NCBI GenBank assembly: GCA_964478075.1
Contig: CAYZGO010000028.1
Location: forward strand, 1-35,859
Origin: DAOUEX01 sp034430235
Lineage (GTDB): Bacteria > Chloroflexota > Anaerolineae > UBA2200
Reading direction: 5' to 3'
Length of the DNA: 35,859 bases
The notes under the pieces were generated by a model. The model saw only the letters and a list, made by a program, of their open reading frames with translations, made no database searches and had not been told where the DNA came from. Both the position numbers and the translations under genes were made by a program. Below, in pieces: positions 8,732 through 15,751 of this stretch (within the stretch, counting starts at the first letter, position 1; every line of letters starts with the position of its first letter).

Positions 8732-9987
8732 GATAGCGCGATGTCGTTGACAACTCGCACGGCCGATTCACCAGCCAGGTAGCCAGTGGAGAAAGCCGCC
8801 TGCAAGTTGTAGCCGCCAGTGTCCGCATCCACGTCAATCACCTCTCCACAGAAGAAGAGGCCCTTGATCACCCTGGATTCCATGGTGCGCGGATTGACCT
8901 CCGACGTGTCCACGCCCCCTGCCGTGACAATTGCTTCAGATATGGGGCGGGAACCCGTTACCGTCATCCGCAGGTCTCGCAAGAGTGCCACCATGCGCTT
9001 CCGCTCAGCAGCAGTAATTTGATGACCGAGCTTGTCAGCGGCAATGTCAAGCAGCGCGACAAATACATTGATCATCTTGTGGGGCAAAAGCTCAGCAAGG
9101 ATATTGCGCAGTTGCCTGCGTCCATGATTCCTAAGCTCCCGCTGCAATCGTTTATCCAGCTCCTCAGAGGTAAGAGCCTGTTTCAGATTGACAGACAGGG
9201 AAACCCGTCCCTTTGCCAGTGCATCCACTGCCCTTCTGCTCAGTCCCAGGACAACCGGCCCTGACACGCCAAAGTGCGTGAACAGCATCTCTCCAAATTC
9301 CTGTCCAATTGGCTGGTCATTCAGGAGCAATGTGACCTGCACATTGCGCAGAGTAAGCCCCTTCAGTGCACACACCCATCGCTCTTTGGTCACCAGGGGT
9401 ATCAATGCTGGCCGGATAGGCACGATATGGTGCCCAACTTCTGCAGCGAGACGGTAACCATCACCGCTGGAGCCAGTCCGTGGATAGGATGCCCCTCCAG
9501 TGGCCACAATGACAGAAGCGCCACGAATGGTGTGCCCTCCTACCTGGACGCCACAGATTCGGCCTTCCTCGACCAAGAGATGTTCTACGCGAGACTTGCC
9601 ACGTATCTGTACATTGTTGCCCTTGAGATAGCCTTGCAAGGCTGCCACAACCTGACGAGCATCGTCAGAAACAGGGAAAACACGCCCACCTCGTTCCAGT
9701 ACGGTAGGCACACCTCGCTGATTGAGAAACGAGATCAGATCCTGTACGAAGAAGCGGGAGAAGGCACTGTAAAGAAAACGACCTGTCTCACCAAAATGGG
9801 CCACAAACTCGGAAAGCTCGGCCTCGTTCGTGACATTGCATCGTCCTTTGCCGGTCAAGCGCAGCTTATTGCCCAGGCGCGGTGTTTTCTCCAGCAGCAG
9901 AACGTCAGCACCGCATTGCGCAGCCCGCCCAGCGGCCATCATGCCCGAGGCACCCCCGCCCACGATAATAATCTGTCTATCCTTCAT
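8728..9987 (-). CDS. HI0933/BaiN-family FAD-dependent oxidoreductase
   Basis: A 419-residue flavoprotein of the HI0933 (YhiN/BaiN) family. The N-terminal Rossmann motif IIVGGGASGMMAA binds FAD. The family-diagnostic GNKLRLTGKGRCNVTN follows near residues 43-58, then the ATGGASYPRTGSSGDGY segment and the C-terminal GLFFCGEVIDVDADTGGYN FAD-binding block. Members include a proposed bile-acid 7-dehydroxylation reductase (BaiN), but most are uncharacterised, so no substrate is assigned. The gene lies directly downstream of the SRP RNA terminator and overlaps the G5/3D gene, suggesting it heads the minus-strand operon that ends in rsmA. Confidence 0.9.
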   Translation of the reverse strand: MKDRQIIIVGGGASGMMAAGRAAQCGADVLLLEKTPRLGNKLRLTGKGRCNVTNEAELSEFVAHFGETGRFLYSAFSRFFVQDLISFLNQRGVPTVLERGGRVFPVSDDARQVVAALQGYLKGNNVQIRGKSRVEHLLVEEGRICGVQVGGHTIRGASVIVATGGASYPRTGSSGDGYRLAAEVGHHIVPIRPALIPLVTKERWVCALKGLTLRNVQVTLLLNDQPIGQEFGEMLFTHFGVSGPVVLGLSRRAVDALAKGRVSLSVNLKQALTSEELDKRLQRELRNHGRRQLRNILAELLPHKMINVFVALLDIAADKLGHQITAAERKRMVALLRDLRMTVTGSRPISEAIVTAGGVDTSEVNPRTMESRVIKGLFFCGEVIDVDADTGGYNLQAAFSTGYLAGESAVRVVNDIALS

Positions 9988-10008
9988 TCCATCTCAGTAA
10001 CTGAAAGA

Positions 10009-10029
10009 GGGTGGGTATTGTTCCCACCC
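10009..10029 (-). terminator. Hairpin terminator after the SRP RNA
   Basis: GGGTGGG at 10009-10015 pairs with CCCACCC at 10023-10029 across a 7-base loop. On the minus strand the stem is followed by a TCTTTC run rather than a clean T-tract. It sits about 16 bases past the SRP RNA 3' end and about 20 bases before the flavoprotein start, so it may terminate the RNA partially while allowing read-through. Confidence 0.55.
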
Positions 10030-10044
10030 CCGCTGCCTTACGAT

Positions 10045-10311
10045 GGCCGTGCACCCCCTGTTGATGTCAACAGGCCGGCTTACCGCGGACAGCCTGCTCC
10101 GATCAGGCAACCCTACGGCACCCAGAGGGGGCTGCTTACCGTTGCTTCCTTCCGGACCTGCCGGGATTCGCAGGCCTCTGCCGCGTAGGACCCAACCCTC
10201 AACGCCACTTGGCCGAGGCAGTCCCGATATGCGGCACCTTGAGGGGGAATTCGACCCCGCTATAGCGGATTGCGGGTACAGGGCACCGCTAGCTCCCCGT
10301 CTAGCACGACC
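10045..10311 (-). ncRNA. ffs: Signal recognition particle RNA, large (Alu-containing) form
   Basis: The RNA core of the signal recognition particle, binding Ffh to target nascent membrane proteins. The minus strand carries the universal domain IV signature CAGGTCCGGAAGGAAGCA near 10140-10160. The two ends pair: GGTCGTGC at the 5' end (10311-10304) with GCACGGCC at the 3' end (10052-10045), with one G-U pair. Just inside are Alu-domain motifs known from the Bacillus scRNA, including a GGGGAGCTAGCGGTGCCCTGTA-like segment and a GGGTTGCCTGATCGGAGCAGG segment. The length of about 267 nt matches the Bacillus-type RNA, not the short E. coli 4.5S form. A promoter lies immediately upstream and a hairpin downstream. 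Confidence 0.93.
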
Positions 10312-10317
10312 GTGTCT

Positions 10318-10346
10318 ATCTTACCTGGGCACACTCCGTTTGTCAA
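10318..10346 (-). promoter_or_regulatory. Promoter of the SRP RNA
   Basis: On the minus strand, TTGACA (10346-10341) and TAAGAT (10323-10318) are separated by 17 bases. The -10 box ends 7 bases before the inferred RNA 5' end at 10311, which independently supports that end. Confidence 0.8.
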
Positions 10347-10360
10347 GTCCAGAGCAACAG

Positions 10361-10446
10361 CGGAGAGGGCGGGATTTGAACCCGCGAGGCTCATCGCCTA
10401 CACGATTTCCAATCGTGCGCACTAGGCCGGACTATGCGACCTCTCC
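10361..10446 (-). tRNA. tRNA-Ser (GGA anticodon)
   Basis: Reads serine UCC/UCU codons. The minus strand folds as a class II tRNA: acceptor GGAGAGG pairs with CCTCTCC, the discriminator base is G, and the anticodon loop TTGGAAA gives anticodon GGA on an ACGAT/ATCGT stem. The long variable arm is AGGC-GATGA-GCCT, and the T arm contains GGTTCAAATCC. CCA is not encoded. The gene lies 50 bases upstream of the SRP RNA on the same strand and has its own promoter. Confidence 0.95.
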
Positions 10447-10456
10447 ATACGAGGCG

Positions 10457-10484
10457 ATTATAGTGTGGAAAAGGGATTGTGCAA
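10457..10484 (-). promoter_or_regulatory. Promoter of tRNA-Ser
   Basis: On the minus strand, TTGCAC (10484-10479) and TATAAT (10462-10457) are 16 bases apart, with the -10 box ending 11 bases before the mature tRNA 5' end. Its -35 box overlaps that of a promoter pointing the other way. Confidence 0.65.
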
Positions 10485-10505
10485 AATGCCCTTTGAGAGT
10501 ATAAT
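10477..10505 (+). promoter_or_regulatory. Divergent promoter for the coiled-coil/selB operon
   Basis: On the plus strand, TTGTGC (10477-10482) and TATAAT (10500-10505) are 17 bases apart. The -10 box lies 77 bases before the TTG start at 10582. The -35 region is shared back-to-back with the tRNA-Ser promoter, so the two should compete for polymerase. Confidence 0.6.
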
Positions 10506-10581
10506 TGCCTCAGTCATCTGAGTCCCATTTCATGCAAGAAAGAACTATGTCCGGACCGTACAGTCTGAGGAGGAGGCAACA

Positions 10582-11736
10582 TTGGACCTTAACCAAGCGA
10601 CTCAACTGCTCACCTGGCTTGATGAGGAGCATCGCAAAGACAAAGCATTGCTGATGAAACTGCAAAGCCAGGCGGATGCTCGGCAGGTACAGCTTACGGA
10701 GCAGGCTCGCCAGTTGCAAGAGATCCAGGGCGCATTGACCCGCATCGAAAGCCAATTCTCTAAACTCGCGCAACTTGAAGATTCTGTGCAAAGCATTCGT
10801 ACTGAATTCACCGGTCTCCTGCAAAAGCACGCTGCCGAACAACAAGTTCGTGAGGAGCAGCGGACGCGGGCCGAGAAGCTAGAAAGCGAGACAATAGTCA
10901 GGCTCGTGCGAGAACTACAGGAGCGTGTGGACGCCCTCGGCGCCCTAGACAGCACTGTGGCAGTCTTGCGCGATGAGGACAGCAGGTTGCAAGGTGAGCT
11001 GACCAAGGCCCTCGCTCAGCTTTCCGAAGCCTCCAAGCGCCTCGAAGCTCAGGATCAACATGTGACCTCGCTCTCACAAGACGCGCAGGTCCTACGTGAG
11101 GGACTGGCAAGCGCCAGGTTAGTATATGAGGATTTGAGCAACAAGAGCATGGCTCTCAAAGCTGCACTCGACGGCTTTGGCCTGCGTCTGGACACAAAGG
11201 TTGAACAACTACAGTCCACTCTCGAAGAGGTGAGCAAGAGACAGCAGACAGACCTAGGCAGTTTTCAGGTCAAACAGCAAGAGCAGGGTCGGCTGGTGGA
11301 AGGACTGGACAAAGAAGTCAAGGCAGCACAGACACAAATGGCCCGCTGGACCAAACAGATGGAAGAATTCACTGCGCAATTCGAGCGCAACAGGAAGACG
11401 CTATACGATCTGCATGAACTAGAAAGGCAGATGCGTCACCAAGGAAACGAATTAGTTGAGCTGCAACGTTTAGCAGCCGAGAGACAACGTACAGAACTGC
11501 GTGAGTGGCAAGATGACCAGGCGAGGGTGGACGAGGAGCAGACAGCTCGCCTGGAGCAACTGGAGACCTGGCAGCAAAAAGCCACAGAGACCCTCGCGGG
11601 CCTGAGGGAACGTCTGGAGCAGAACAGACAGGATCTTGAAGCCCTTGCCAACGAGCTGTGGCAGACCTGGGCTGAGTACATGCAGGGACATGTGAAACTA
11701 ATAGAGAACATTGTTGAGCAACGCGAGACACGCTAA
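10582..11736 (+). CDS. Long coiled-coil protein, unknown function
   Basis: A 384-residue protein that is almost entirely predicted coiled coil: Glu-, Gln-, Arg- and Leu-rich heptads run from about residue 10 to 375, with no signal peptide, membrane segment or recognisable enzyme domain. The TTG start at 10582 is chosen because AGGAGGAGG lies just upstream, and the nearest ATG (10546) is in another frame. Its TAA stop overlaps the ATG of selB by one base, so translation is probably coupled. Such proteins can act as scaffolds or SMC-like structural factors. Here only the coiled coil and the link to selB can be stated. Confidence 0.75.
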   Translation: MDLNQATQLLTWLDEEHRKDKALLMKLQSQADARQVQLTEQARQLQEIQGALTRIESQFSKLAQLEDSVQSIRTEFTGLLQKHAAEQQVREEQRTRAEKLESETIVRLVRELQERVDALGALDSTVAVLRDEDSRLQGELTKALAQLSEASKRLEAQDQHVTSLSQDAQVLREGLASARLVYEDLSNKSMALKAALDGFGLRLDTKVEQLQSTLEEVSKRQQTDLGSFQVKQQEQGRLVEGLDKEVKAAQTQMARWTKQMEEFTAQFERNRKTLYDLHELERQMRHQGNELVELQRLAAERQRTELREWQDDQARVDEEQTARLEQLETWQQKATETLAGLRERLEQNRQDLEALANELWQTWAEYMQGHVKLIENIVEQRETR

Positions 11737-13643
11737 TGCGAGTCATTGGGACAGCGGGACACGTAGACCACGGCAAGTCTGCTCTCGTTTATGCGCTTAC
11801 GGGCATTGATCCCGATCGCCTCAAAGAAGAAAAAGAGCGGGAGATGACCATTGATCTGGGCTTCGCCTGGTTAAAGCTGCCCAGCGGCCGTGAAGTGAGC
11901 ATTGTTGACGTTCCTGGTCACGAGGACTTTATTAAGAACATGCTCGCTGGAGCTGGGGGCGTTGACTTTGCGCTGTTCGTCGTAGCAGCCGATGAGGGTG
12001 TAATGCCCCAGACACGCGAACACCTGGCCATCCTGGACCTCTTGCAGGTACACGACGGGGTTGTGGCGCTGACAAAAAGCGACTTAATCGAGGACCCCGC
12101 ATGGCTGGAGTTGGTTCAAGAGGAAGTGCGTGATGAACTGGCCGGCTCTGTACTCCAAGATGCAAAGATAGTGCCTGTGTCGGCGCGTACGGGGCATGGC
12201 TTGCCCGAATTGCTGGCAGAACTCGATCGCCTGCTGCAATCTCCCCCCCCTCAGCATGAGGCTGGGCGTCCACGCTTGCCAATTGACCGCGTATTTGCCA
12301 TTGCGGGTTTTGGCACAGTTGTTACAGGGACACTGATTGATGGTCGCCTGCACAGTGGGCAGGAGGTGGAGATTCTGCCGCGTGGGCTTGGGGCACGCAT
12401 TCGCGGTCTGCAAACACACAAAGTAAAGATAGAGTCAGCCATACCTCCCAGCCGCGTTGCAGTGAATCTCACGGGAGTCAGCAAGGAGCAGCTGCAGCGG
12501 GGAGACGTCCTCACCACGCCTGGCTGGCTGCGCCCCACTTCCCGGCTCGATGCGCGCCTGCGCCTGTTAAAGGATGCTCCCCGGCCATTGGTTCACAACG
12601 CGACAGTTGATTTCTTCACAGGCACAACACAATGTCAGGCGCGGGTGCGCATTCTGGATCGCAAAGAGGTCGCTCCTGGCCAAGAAAGCTGGGCGCAATT
12701 CGTACTATCTGCGCAGATTTCCGTAGTCAAAGGGGACCGTTTCATCATTCGCCAACCATCGCCCAGCCTCACGATCGGTGGCGGTTCTATAGTTGATCCT
12801 TTTCCGCAGCGACGGCATCGTCGCTTTCGGCCGGAGGTTCTTCAACACCTGGACCTTTTGGCTCACGGCACGGCTCAGGAAGTGCTGCTGCTGGAACTAG
12901 AACGTGAGCAACCGTGTGAGGCGGCGACCCTGGTGGCGCGCAGCACGCTGAGGCCTGGTGAGGCGGCGAAGACGCTGCGCTCGCTGCTGAGAGACGGTCA
13001 GATGCTGCTTCTAGACACTACAGCAAGGACAGAGCCTGACACCGTGCCTGCCAGCACCAAGTACGTGATGTCAGCGAGTAGTTGGGAGGCATTGCTGGAG
13101 AGGATGTCCTCACTGTTGCGTGAGTACCACCGGCGTTATCCTCTGCGGGCAGGCATGCCGCGAGAGGAATTGAAGAGCCGCTTACGCCTCCCATCACGAG
13201 CTTTCAACGAAGCCGTTACCAGGGCTGCGACCCAAGGAGTCCTGGCAGAGACTGAGACAGTCCTATCGCTCGCCGACCATCGCGTAATCCTTAATGCCGC
13301 GCAACAACGGCGAGTTACTCAATTGCTCGAAGCATTCCGACGGCGTCCCTACTCCCCCCCATCGGTGGCTGAGAGCGAAGCCCTCGTGGGAGCACAGGTG
13401 CTCGCGGCACTCATCGAGCAGGGCAAACTAGTGAAAGTCAGTAACACTGTGCTGTTCTCGAAGGAAGCCTACCAAGAGATGACGCAGGCTATCGTTAGCC
13501 ATCTCCAGCGTGAAGGAGGCATCACCCTAGCGCAGGTTCGCGACATGTTCACAACCAGCCGTAAGTATGCCCAAGCTCTGCTTGAGCATCTGGATGATAA
13601 GCGCATCACCAAGCGCATTGGTGACGAACGTATCTTACGCTGA
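11736..13643 (+). CDS. selB: Selenocysteine-specific elongation factor SelB
   Basis: Delivers Sec-tRNA(Sec) to UGA codons marked by a SECIS element. The 635-residue protein has the complete GTPase set: G1 GHVDHGKS (8-15), the switch I region with EREMTIDLG, G3 DVPGHED (58-64) and G4 TKSD (113-116). Beta-barrel domains follow, with the FAIAGFGTVVTGTL motif at the start of domain II. A C-terminal half of winged-helix repeats (about 370-635) binds SECIS RNA. The length is normal for bacterial SelB (E. coli about 614). It is the second gene after the divergent promoter at 10477. No selA, selD, tRNA-Sec or selenoprotein with an in-frame UGA was found in this window. Confidence 0.94.
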   Translation: MRVIGTAGHVDHGKSALVYALTGIDPDRLKEEKEREMTIDLGFAWLKLPSGREVSIVDVPGHEDFIKNMLAGAGGVDFALFVVAADEGVMPQTREHLAILDLLQVHDGVVALTKSDLIEDPAWLELVQEEVRDELAGSVLQDAKIVPVSARTGHGLPELLAELDRLLQSPPPQHEAGRPRLPIDRVFAIAGFGTVVTGTLIDGRLHSGQEVEILPRGLGARIRGLQTHKVKIESAIPPSRVAVNLTGVSKEQLQRGDVLTTPGWLRPTSRLDARLRLLKDAPRPLVHNATVDFFTGTTQCQARVRILDRKEVAPGQESWAQFVLSAQISVVKGDRFIIRQPSPSLTIGGGSIVDPFPQRRHRRFRPEVLQHLDLLAHGTAQEVLLLELEREQPCEAATLVARSTLRPGEAAKTLRSLLRDGQMLLLDTTARTEPDTVPASTKYVMSASSWEALLERMSSLLREYHRRYPLRAGMPREELKSRLRLPSRAFNEAVTRAATQGVLAETETVLSLADHRVILNAAQQRRVTQLLEAFRRRPYSPPSVAESEALVGAQVLAALIEQGKLVKVSNTVLFSKEAYQEMTQAIVSHLQREGGITLAQVRDMFTTSRKYAQALLEHLDDKRITKRIGDERILR

Positions 13644-13741
13644 CCGTTCATCCTCGCGTAGCATCTTCCCCGTCAGGGTGTCTTCGCCCCCCTGCGGGGC
13701 CCTTCGGCGGCGTCGCTCGTCTCAGTCTCTGTCGTTCCCCG

Positions 13742-13796
13742 TTTACGCCACCTCTGGTCTTTACGCCTCTGGCGTAAAGACCAGAGGTGGCGTAAA
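13742..13796. repeat. Perfect 26-bp inverted repeat with 3-base loop
   Basis: Bases 13742-13767 (TTTACGCC...TTTACGCC) are exactly complementary to 13771-13796, with loop TCT. Weaker complementarity continues outward: about 13702-13740 pairs imperfectly with 13797-13833, through shared GGCG-CG-TCGTC and TCT-TGTC blocks. There is no T-tract, so it is not a standard intrinsic terminator. It could be a REP/MITE-like element or an RNA processing or attenuation structure between selB and nurA. Confidence 0.9.
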
Positions 13797-13826
13797 GACA
13801 AAGGTAAGACAGAGGCGACGAACGGC

Positions 13827-13880
13827 GCTTGACGGGATCGTTCATCCTGCTTGACAGGATCGTTCGTCCTGCTTGACGGG
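13827..13880 (+). repeat. 22-bp tandem repeat, about 2.5 copies
   Basis: Two full units start at 13827 and 13849 (GCTTGACGGGATCGTTCATCC type, differing at two positions). A third unit begins at 13871 but changes after GCTTGACGGG into the AAGGAGG ribosome-binding site of nurA. A related inverted copy lies at 20926-20952. Confidence 0.85.
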
Positions 13881-13892
13881 AAGGAGGCAGGC

Positions 13893-15074
13893 TTGCCTCT
13901 CAAGCTAGAGCCAATCAGCCGACAAGTGGACAGCATGGCACAGGAAATCGTTGACCTGTCACCAGCACAGGAACAATTCCTGGAGCAGGCTCGGGCGCGT
14001 CTGCGCAGTGTCAGCGCAGATGCTCTGCGACAAAAGCTGGCACAGCAACGCAGGCAGCAAATTCGCATTCCCTGGCTGGTTGCAACTCCACGCGGCTCTT
14101 TGTCTGGCACCACGCCCGCTCCATCGCCGCCGTCGGATTTCTGCGTCATAGGCAGCGATGCGTCTTCCATCCCGCCAGACAGGCATAGCTCTATCCGCTA
14201 CTACGTGCTCAACGTTGGCTACGCACTCCTTACATATGGCAGCCACCCGGATGCGTTGCTTGAGGCCACCGGTCAGTTGTGTTTTCGCGACGAGGACCTC
14301 TACGTCTTTTCCGACAAACGCGACGTGCCCATCCAAGGTGTGCGCCTTGGCGCACGAATGGAAGTGGAGTCCCTGCGCATTTTGCAGCAGGTGGTGGGCA
14401 CCGTATCCAGGCCCACACTGGCCCTGTGCGACGGCCCACTCATCCTGTGGACGCTGCAAAATGAAACCAAGAAAGTGCGACAGGCGATGCTGCACGCTTT
14501 TCTTGAGGCTATGGCTTTGCTGAGACAGGCAGGGGTGCCTTTGGCCGGCTACATCAGCTATACTAACGCTCGGGACGTGGCGAACTCTCTGCGCGTGTGG
14601 CTTTGCCACACACGGCCCAACGAAGAATGCGAGCGCTGTGACAGTGATGACCGCGATCTCTGTCTGGCGCTGGCCAAGATCCGTGACCGGGACTTGTTCG
14701 CATTTCTCGCTGCAGGGGAGCGCTCCGAGCTATTCAGCAGTTCGTCGCAAATACTTGAAGAATATGGTGAACATCGGGCCGATTTCTTTTACCTGAACGT
14801 GGGCGGTGAGATCGCCCGTATCGAGGTGCCGCAGTGGGTTGGCTCAGACGCCGAACTGCTTGACTTTCTTCACGCAGCCATATACGATCAATGTCGGCGC
14901 AGTCCCTGCTTTCCACCGTATCCCCCGGCCCTGCTGGAAGCGCACGAGCAGGCAGTGATTACTGCTGCCGAAAGGCGCCTGGTTGAAGAAATGGTGGAGC
15001 GAGCTCTGGGGCAGCTTGGACGACGTGTAGTCCGTTCGGCCAAGGACGACAGCAAGAGGAGACGGGGCGTATGA
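13893..15074 (+). CDS. nurA: NurA-family 5'-3' nuclease
   Basis: NurA is a ring-shaped nuclease that works with the HerA translocase in DNA-end resection, best studied in archaea. The TTG at 13893 is preferred because AAGGAGG (13881-13887) lies five bases upstream. A longer reading from 13851 would begin inside the tandem repeat. The resulting 393-residue protein has the family's first metal-ligand region, FCVIGSDASS, with Asp near residue 89. It also has a second acidic segment, TLALCDGPL, near residue 190, and the ISYTNARDVANSLR block typical of NurA. The C-terminal RIEVPQW...ELL region also fits. Its last codons overlap the next gene (ATGA-type), and herA follows one gene later, the expected partnership. 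Confidence 0.85.
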   Translation: MPLKLEPISRQVDSMAQEIVDLSPAQEQFLEQARARLRSVSADALRQKLAQQRRQQIRIPWLVATPRGSLSGTTPAPSPPSDFCVIGSDASSIPPDRHSSIRYYVLNVGYALLTYGSHPDALLEATGQLCFRDEDLYVFSDKRDVPIQGVRLGARMEVESLRILQQVVGTVSRPTLALCDGPLILWTLQNETKKVRQAMLHAFLEAMALLRQAGVPLAGYISYTNARDVANSLRVWLCHTRPNEECERCDSDDRDLCLALAKIRDRDLFAFLAAGERSELFSSSSQILEEYGEHRADFFYLNVGGEIARIEVPQWVGSDAELLDFLHAAIYDQCRRSPCFPPYPPALLEAHEQAVITAAERRLVEEMVERALGQLGRRVVRSAKDDSKRRRGV

Positions 15075-15751
15075 AAACTACGAGAATCGGCGAGATCATC
15101 GAGACCATGAGCACGGGTTTCGTAGCCCAGAGCTTTAAGCTCAACAGGCCGCCCCCACTTGGCAGTCTAGTCCTCGTGCGTTTGCCCGCTGAGACAGCAG
15201 AGTCATCGGCCAGCATGGACCTGTACGCTGTGGTCACCTATGGCCGGACTGTGGGCCTCGATCCAAGCCGCCGTGCAGTGCGCCGCAGCACTGATACAGT
15301 CTTCGATCAGGCCATCTACCAAGAACATCCGGAGTTGAATCGCACGCTGCGGACCGAGTTCGGGGCAATGCTGGTAGGCTTTGCCGCTGACGGCCTTGTG
15401 CAGCAGCATTTGCCCTCGCAGCCGCCACCTCTGCACTTTTCCGTGCAAGAGACGCCCATTGAAGAGGTTCGACGCTTCACGCATCGTCTGCACTATTTGC
15501 GTCTGCTCCTCATGGACAGCGGCGAGGTGTCACCGCTGCAGGTGTTGGCAGCGAACGTGCGCCAGGTGTACCACCAGCGCGGTCACGATCGCGTCTGGCT
15601 GGATGCAGCAGCGCGAGAAATCGCGACCTTGCTCAAAAACGACCATCAGGCGCTGCTGACCGTCCTGTACGCTATTGACCCAGCAGAGTCCCGCCCCCGC
15701 CTGGAGGATGGCAGGACTACGCATCTGTTAGGCGGGGGAGAGCAAATATGA
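15071..15751 (+). CDS. Unrecognised protein between nurA and herA
   Basis: A 226-residue soluble protein with no signal peptide or membrane segment. Residues 5-60 (IGEIIETMSTGF..., PPPLGSLVLVRL..., LYAVVTYGRT) look like a small beta-barrel. This is similar in style to the HAS-barrel N-terminus of HerA-type ATPases, which also begin with a 'GxVIxxx' strand and a 'GDFVVV' strand. The rest is mostly helical. It overlaps nurA by 4 bases and herA by 4 bases, so all three are translationally coupled. It is probably a structural partner of the NurA-HerA complex, for instance a detached barrel domain. That is an inference from position and fold impression only. Confidence 0.7.
   Translation: MKTTRIGEIIETMSTGFVAQSFKLNRPPPLGSLVLVRLPAETAESSASMDLYAVVTYGRTVGLDPSRRAVRRSTDTVFDQAIYQEHPELNRTLRTEFGAMLVGFAADGLVQQHLPSQPPPLHFSVQETPIEEVRRFTHRLHYLRLLLMDSGEVSPLQVLAANVRQVYHQRGHDRVWLDAAAREIATLLKNDHQALLTVLYAIDPAESRPRLEDGRTTHLLGGGEQI

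Larger units (their letters stand above)
13644..13892. other. selB-nurA intergenic repeat region
   Basis: No gene is supported. The stretch carries a perfect 26-bp snap-back palindrome (13742-13796) with imperfect outer arms, a GC-rich small hairpin near 13687-13700, and 22-bp tandem repeats (13827-13880) that run into the nurA ribosome-binding site. ORFs in it on both strands read palindrome sequence and are artefacts. Confidence 0.7.

Noticed and set aside
9274..10504. Long plus-strand ORFs opposite the flavoprotein and across the SRP RNA and tRNA
   Set aside because: They overlap well-supported minus-strand genes and show no domain features.
11736..13643. Expectation of a selenoprotein or tRNA-Sec near selB
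   Set aside because: No broken gene in the window resumes in frame across a UGA; the TGA at 4303 resumes only in a different frame.
13567..13854. ORFs on both strands through the palindrome
   Set aside because: Their similar peptides arise because the DNA is an inverted repeat.
13851..13892. TTG at 13851 as nurA start
   Set aside because: It lies within the tandem repeat; the TTG at 13893 has AAGGAGG at proper spacing.
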